This document shows positions 6,058 through 7,918 of a stretch of 7,918 bases of DNA, piece by piece. The stretch is from Deltaproteobacteria bacterium. Lineage in GTDB: Bacteria > Desulfobacterota > Binatia > Binatales > Binataceae. The position numbers were made by a program, and so were the translations under genes. The stretch's first letter is position 1. Each line of letters starts with the position of its first letter. Location: positions 1 to 7,918 of the forward strand of contig DAHZDR010000294.1 of assembly GCA_027403435.1 (NCBI GenBank), read 5' to 3'. The notes beneath the pieces were generated by a model that searched no databases, was not told where the DNA came from, and saw only the letters and a list, made by a program, of their open reading frames with translations.

Positions 6058-6629
6058 GCGCCGACTCCGGCGAGAAAGTTGCGCAGGAGCTCCTTGCCCT
6101 CGCGCGTGCCGATCGATTCGGGATGGAACTGCACGCCTTCGATTGCGAATTCGCGATGGCGCAGACCCATGATTTCGCCTTCCGCCGTGCGCGCGCTGAC
6201 CTCCAGGCATCCCGGCAGCGAATCCGGCGCGACCAGCAGCGAATGATAGCGCATCGCCACGAACGGATTCGGCAGGCCGGCGAAGATGGTCTTGCCGTCG
6301 TGCATGATCGGCGAAGTCTTGCCATGCATCAGGCGGCCGGCGCGCACGACCCTGGCGCCAAAGGCCTCGCCCATGCATTGATGGCCCAGGCAGACGCCGA
6401 GTATCGGCAGTTCGCCGGCGAGCTCGCGCAGAATCGCGACGGAGACGCCGGCTTCGGCGGGCGTGCATGGACCGGGCGAAATCACGATTGCGCCGGGCTT
6501 CAGCGCGCGCGCGCCGGCCACGTCGATCGCGTCGTTGCGGCGCACTTCGACCTCGGCCCCAAGCTCGCCGAGATATTGCACGAGGTTGTAGGTGAAGGAG
6601 TCGTAGTTGTCGATCATCAGGAGTTTCAT
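6054..6629 (-). CDS. trpG: Anthranilate synthase component II (glutamine amidotransferase)
   Basis: TrpG releases ammonia from glutamine and channels it to TrpE for anthranilate synthesis; in some bacteria the same subunit also serves aminodeoxychorismate synthase for folate (family knowledge). The 191-residue class I amidotransferase has the standard length. Seen: MIDNYDSFTYNLVQYLGELG at the N-terminus; the oxyanion loop SPGPCTPAEAG at 51-61; the nucleophile Cys80 in GVCLGHQ; MHGKTS at 101-106; RYHSLLV at 127-133; and the His169/Glu171 pair in GVQFHPES. The ATG is 6 bases after the trpE stop and has GGAGG overlapping the end of trpE. It is a separate gene, not fused to trpE or trpD. A dual trpG/pabA role is possible, but nothing in the window decides it; the folate gene folC in the same cluster makes it worth keeping in mind. 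Confidence 0.97.
   Translation of the reverse strand: MKLLMIDNYDSFTYNLVQYLGELGAEVEVRRNDAIDVAGARALKPGAIVISPGPCTPAEAGVSVAILRELAGELPILGVCLGHQCMGEAFGARVVRAGRLMHGKTSPIMHDGKTIFAGLPNPFVAMRYHSLLVAPDSLPGCLEVSARTAEGEIMGLRHREFAIEGVQFHPESIGTREGKELLRNFLAGVGA
6065..6068 (-). promoter_or_regulatory. Ribosome binding site that fixes the trpD GTG start
   Basis: GGAG lies 7 bases before the GTG at 6057, inside the last codons of trpG. Its position, together with the GTGA stop/start overlap, selects this GTG over the upstream codons that stay open in the same frame. Confidence 0.6.
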
Positions 6630-6635
6630 GGCCGA

Positions 6636-7918
6636 CTACCTCCGCGCCGCCGCGCGCTCGAATTCGCGCGCCGCGCCGAGCGCCCGGATCAGCGCGCGCG
6701 CCTTGTTGACCGATTCCTCATATTCGGCCGCCGGATCGGAATCGGCGACGACGCCGCCGCCGGCCTGGATATAGACGCGATCGTTTTTGACCAGCAGCGT
6801 GCGCAGCGCGATTGCGGTGTCGGTGTTCCCAGTGTAGCTGAAATAGCCGACGGCGCCCGCGTAAACGCCGCGCCGGACCGGCTCGAGCCCGTCGATAATT
6901 TCCATCGCGCGGATTTTCGGCGCGCCCGAGACCGTGCCCTGCGGAAAGGTCGCGCGGAACGCGTCGAAGGCGTCGCAGCCCTCGCGCAGTTCGCCGACCA
7001 CGTTCGACACGATATGCATCACGTGCGAATAGCGTTCGACCGCCATCAGCTCCGTAACCCTGACCGAGCCGATATTGGCGACGCGGCCGACGTCGTTGCG
7101 GCCCAAATCGACCAGCATCACATGCTCGGCGAGCTCCTTGGGATCGGCGAGCAATTCCCGTTCGAGCGCAAGGTCCTCGGTCTCGTTCGCGCCGCGCCGG
7201 CGCGTTCCCGCGATTGGCCGAAGCGTGATTTCCCGACCCTCCACGCGCACCATCGTCTCCGGCGACGCGCCCACCAGAGTATGGTCGCCAAGGCGCAGGT
7301 AGAACATGTAAGGCGAGGGATTGATCGTCCGCAAGCTGCGATAAAGGTTGAACGGATGGGCGGTGAGCGGGGCCTCGAAGCGCTGCGACGGCACCACCTG
7401 GATAACGTCGCCGGCGCGGATATATTCCTTGGCCGCCTCGACCATCGCCATGTAACCTTCGCGCGTCTGATTGGACTCGATATGGATCTCGCCGTTGACG
7501 CCGGCGCCGAAACCGCCGAGCGACGGCGCCACGGCGGGTCCGGTCAGCCGCGCCGCCAGCTCGTCGATCCGCGCCTGCGCATCACGGTAGGCGTGGCGGA
7601 CCGACGGAAACTCGCGCGGCGCTACCGTCGCAATAATCTTGAGCGACTGGCGCACGTTGTCGAAGACCAGCACCGTATCGGTGAACATCAGGCAGAAGTC
7701 GGGCACGCCGAGATCGTCATGGGCGCGGGCGGGCACGCGCGGCTCGAAGCAACGGACGATATCGTAGGCGAGAAAGCCGACCGCGCCGCCGAAAAAGCGC
7801 GGCAGGCCCGGCACTTCGGGAGCGCGCCGTCGCTTGACTTCGTCACGCAACGCCGCGAACGAATTGGCGACGTGGCGCGATTCGATTTCGCGCCCCGGCC
7901 TGAACAGATCGAGCCGTT
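6636..7918 (-). CDS. trpE: Anthranilate synthase component I, 5' end outside window
   Basis: TrpE converts chorismate and ammonia supplied by TrpG to anthranilate and pyruvate, and is usually the feedback-inhibited entry enzyme of the pathway (family knowledge). The frame is open to the right edge. 426 residues are visible, so roughly the first 70-90 of a typical ~500-residue protein are missing. A TTG at 7850 is internal, since typical TrpE sequence (FRPGREIES, VANSFAAL) continues upstream of it. Seen, numbering from the first visible codon: GGAVGFLAYD near 43-52, NPSPYMFY at 199-206, IAGTRRRG at 235-242, the metal/chorismate segment ELAEHVMLVDLGRNDVGRV at about 261-279, FPQGTVSGAPK at 324-334, and IQAGGGVVADSDP at 383-395. 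The N-terminal LLES-type tryptophan-binding motif would lie outside the window, so inhibition cannot be fully judged. The pairing with a separate trpG argues for TrpE rather than PabB. Confidence 0.97.
   Translation of the reverse strand, partial: RLDLFRPGREIESRHVANSFAALRDEVKRRRAPEVPGLPRFFGGAVGFLAYDIVRCFEPRVPARAHDDLGVPDFCLMFTDTVLVFDNVRQSLKIIATVAPREFPSVRHAYRDAQARIDELAARLTGPAVAPSLGGFGAGVNGEIHIESNQTREGYMAMVEAAKEYIRAGDVIQVVPSQRFEAPLTAHPFNLYRSLRTINPSPYMFYLRLGDHTLVGASPETMVRVEGREITLRPIAGTRRRGANETEDLALERELLADPKELAEHVMLVDLGRNDVGRVANIGSVRVTELMAVERYSHVMHIVSNVVGELREGCDAFDAFRATFPQGTVSGAPKIRAMEIIDGLEPVRRGVYAGAVGYFSYTGNTDTAIALRTLLVKNDRVYIQAGGGVVADSDPAAEYEESVNKARALIRALGAAREFERAAARR
6639..6643 (-). promoter_or_regulatory. 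Ribosome binding site of trpG, at the trpE stop
   Basis: GGAGG abuts the trpE stop codon (TAG at 6636-6638) and is 9 bases before the trpG ATG, so a ribosome terminating on trpE sits on the trpG initiation region. This fits coupled, equimolar synthesis of the two anthranilate synthase subunits. Confidence 0.75.

Noticed and set aside
4441..6246. A 601-codon open frame on the plus strand opposite trpC, trpD and the end of trpG
   Set aside because: It lies fully antisense to three genes with clear family motifs, its product is low-complexity and rich in Arg, Gly and Ala, and I recognise no domain. Long antisense open frames are expected in GC-rich coding DNA.
7848..7850. TTG at 7850 as the true start of trpE
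   Set aside because: The frame continues upstream to the window edge with typical TrpE sequence, and the shorter protein would lack the N-terminal region of the family.

Overview
The window is almost entirely coding, and every gene reads on the minus strand. From right to left, which is the direction of transcription, it holds a full tryptophan-biosynthesis cluster followed by two housekeeping genes: trpE (5' end outside the window), trpG, trpD, trpC, trpF, trpB, trpA, accD and folC (3' end outside the window). The longest stretch without a gene is 66 bases, between accD and folC. I see no RNA gene, mobile element, CRISPR array or long repeat. No exotic system is visible; the interest lies in how the operon is put together and in unusual residues in otherwise conserved motifs.

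The DNA is strongly GC-rich by eye, with G/C-dominated third codon positions. This is why long open frames appear opposite the real genes. Joining a complete trpEGDCFBA block to accD-folC extends the trpFBA-accD-folC order known from alphaproteobacteria and the accD-folC pairing known from gammaproteobacteria. The dihydrofolate/folylpolyglutamate synthase has a GTKGKGS P-loop instead of GTNGKGS. Together these suggest a GC-rich proteobacterial or deltaproteobacteria-like lineage (Desulfobacterota, Binatota and relatives). Acidobacteriota or others cannot be excluded, and the placement is an inference.

The genes form one pathway. TrpE and TrpG make anthranilate from chorismate and glutamine. 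TrpD adds phosphoribose, TrpF isomerises, TrpC closes the indole ring, and the TrpA-TrpB complex makes indole and condenses it with serine to give tryptophan. AccD is the carboxyltransferase beta subunit of acetyl-CoA carboxylase (fatty-acid synthesis). FolC makes dihydrofolate and adds glutamates to folates.

The layout is tightly coupled: trpE-trpG 6-base gap, trpG-trpD GTGA overlap, trpD-trpC 15-base gap, trpC-trpF ATGA overlap, trpF-trpB 20-base overlap, trpB-trpA 8-base gap (or a GTGA overlap if an alternative GTG start is used), trpA-accD 18-base gap, accD-folC 66-base gap. Shine-Dalgarno-like GGAG or GAGGAG sequences precede trpG, trpD, trpC, trpF and trpB. trpA and folC lack an obvious one. 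The main operon promoter and any leader or attenuator would lie upstream of trpE, outside the window. A TATAAT hexamer inside the 3' end of trpA is a weak candidate for a secondary promoter serving accD-folC.
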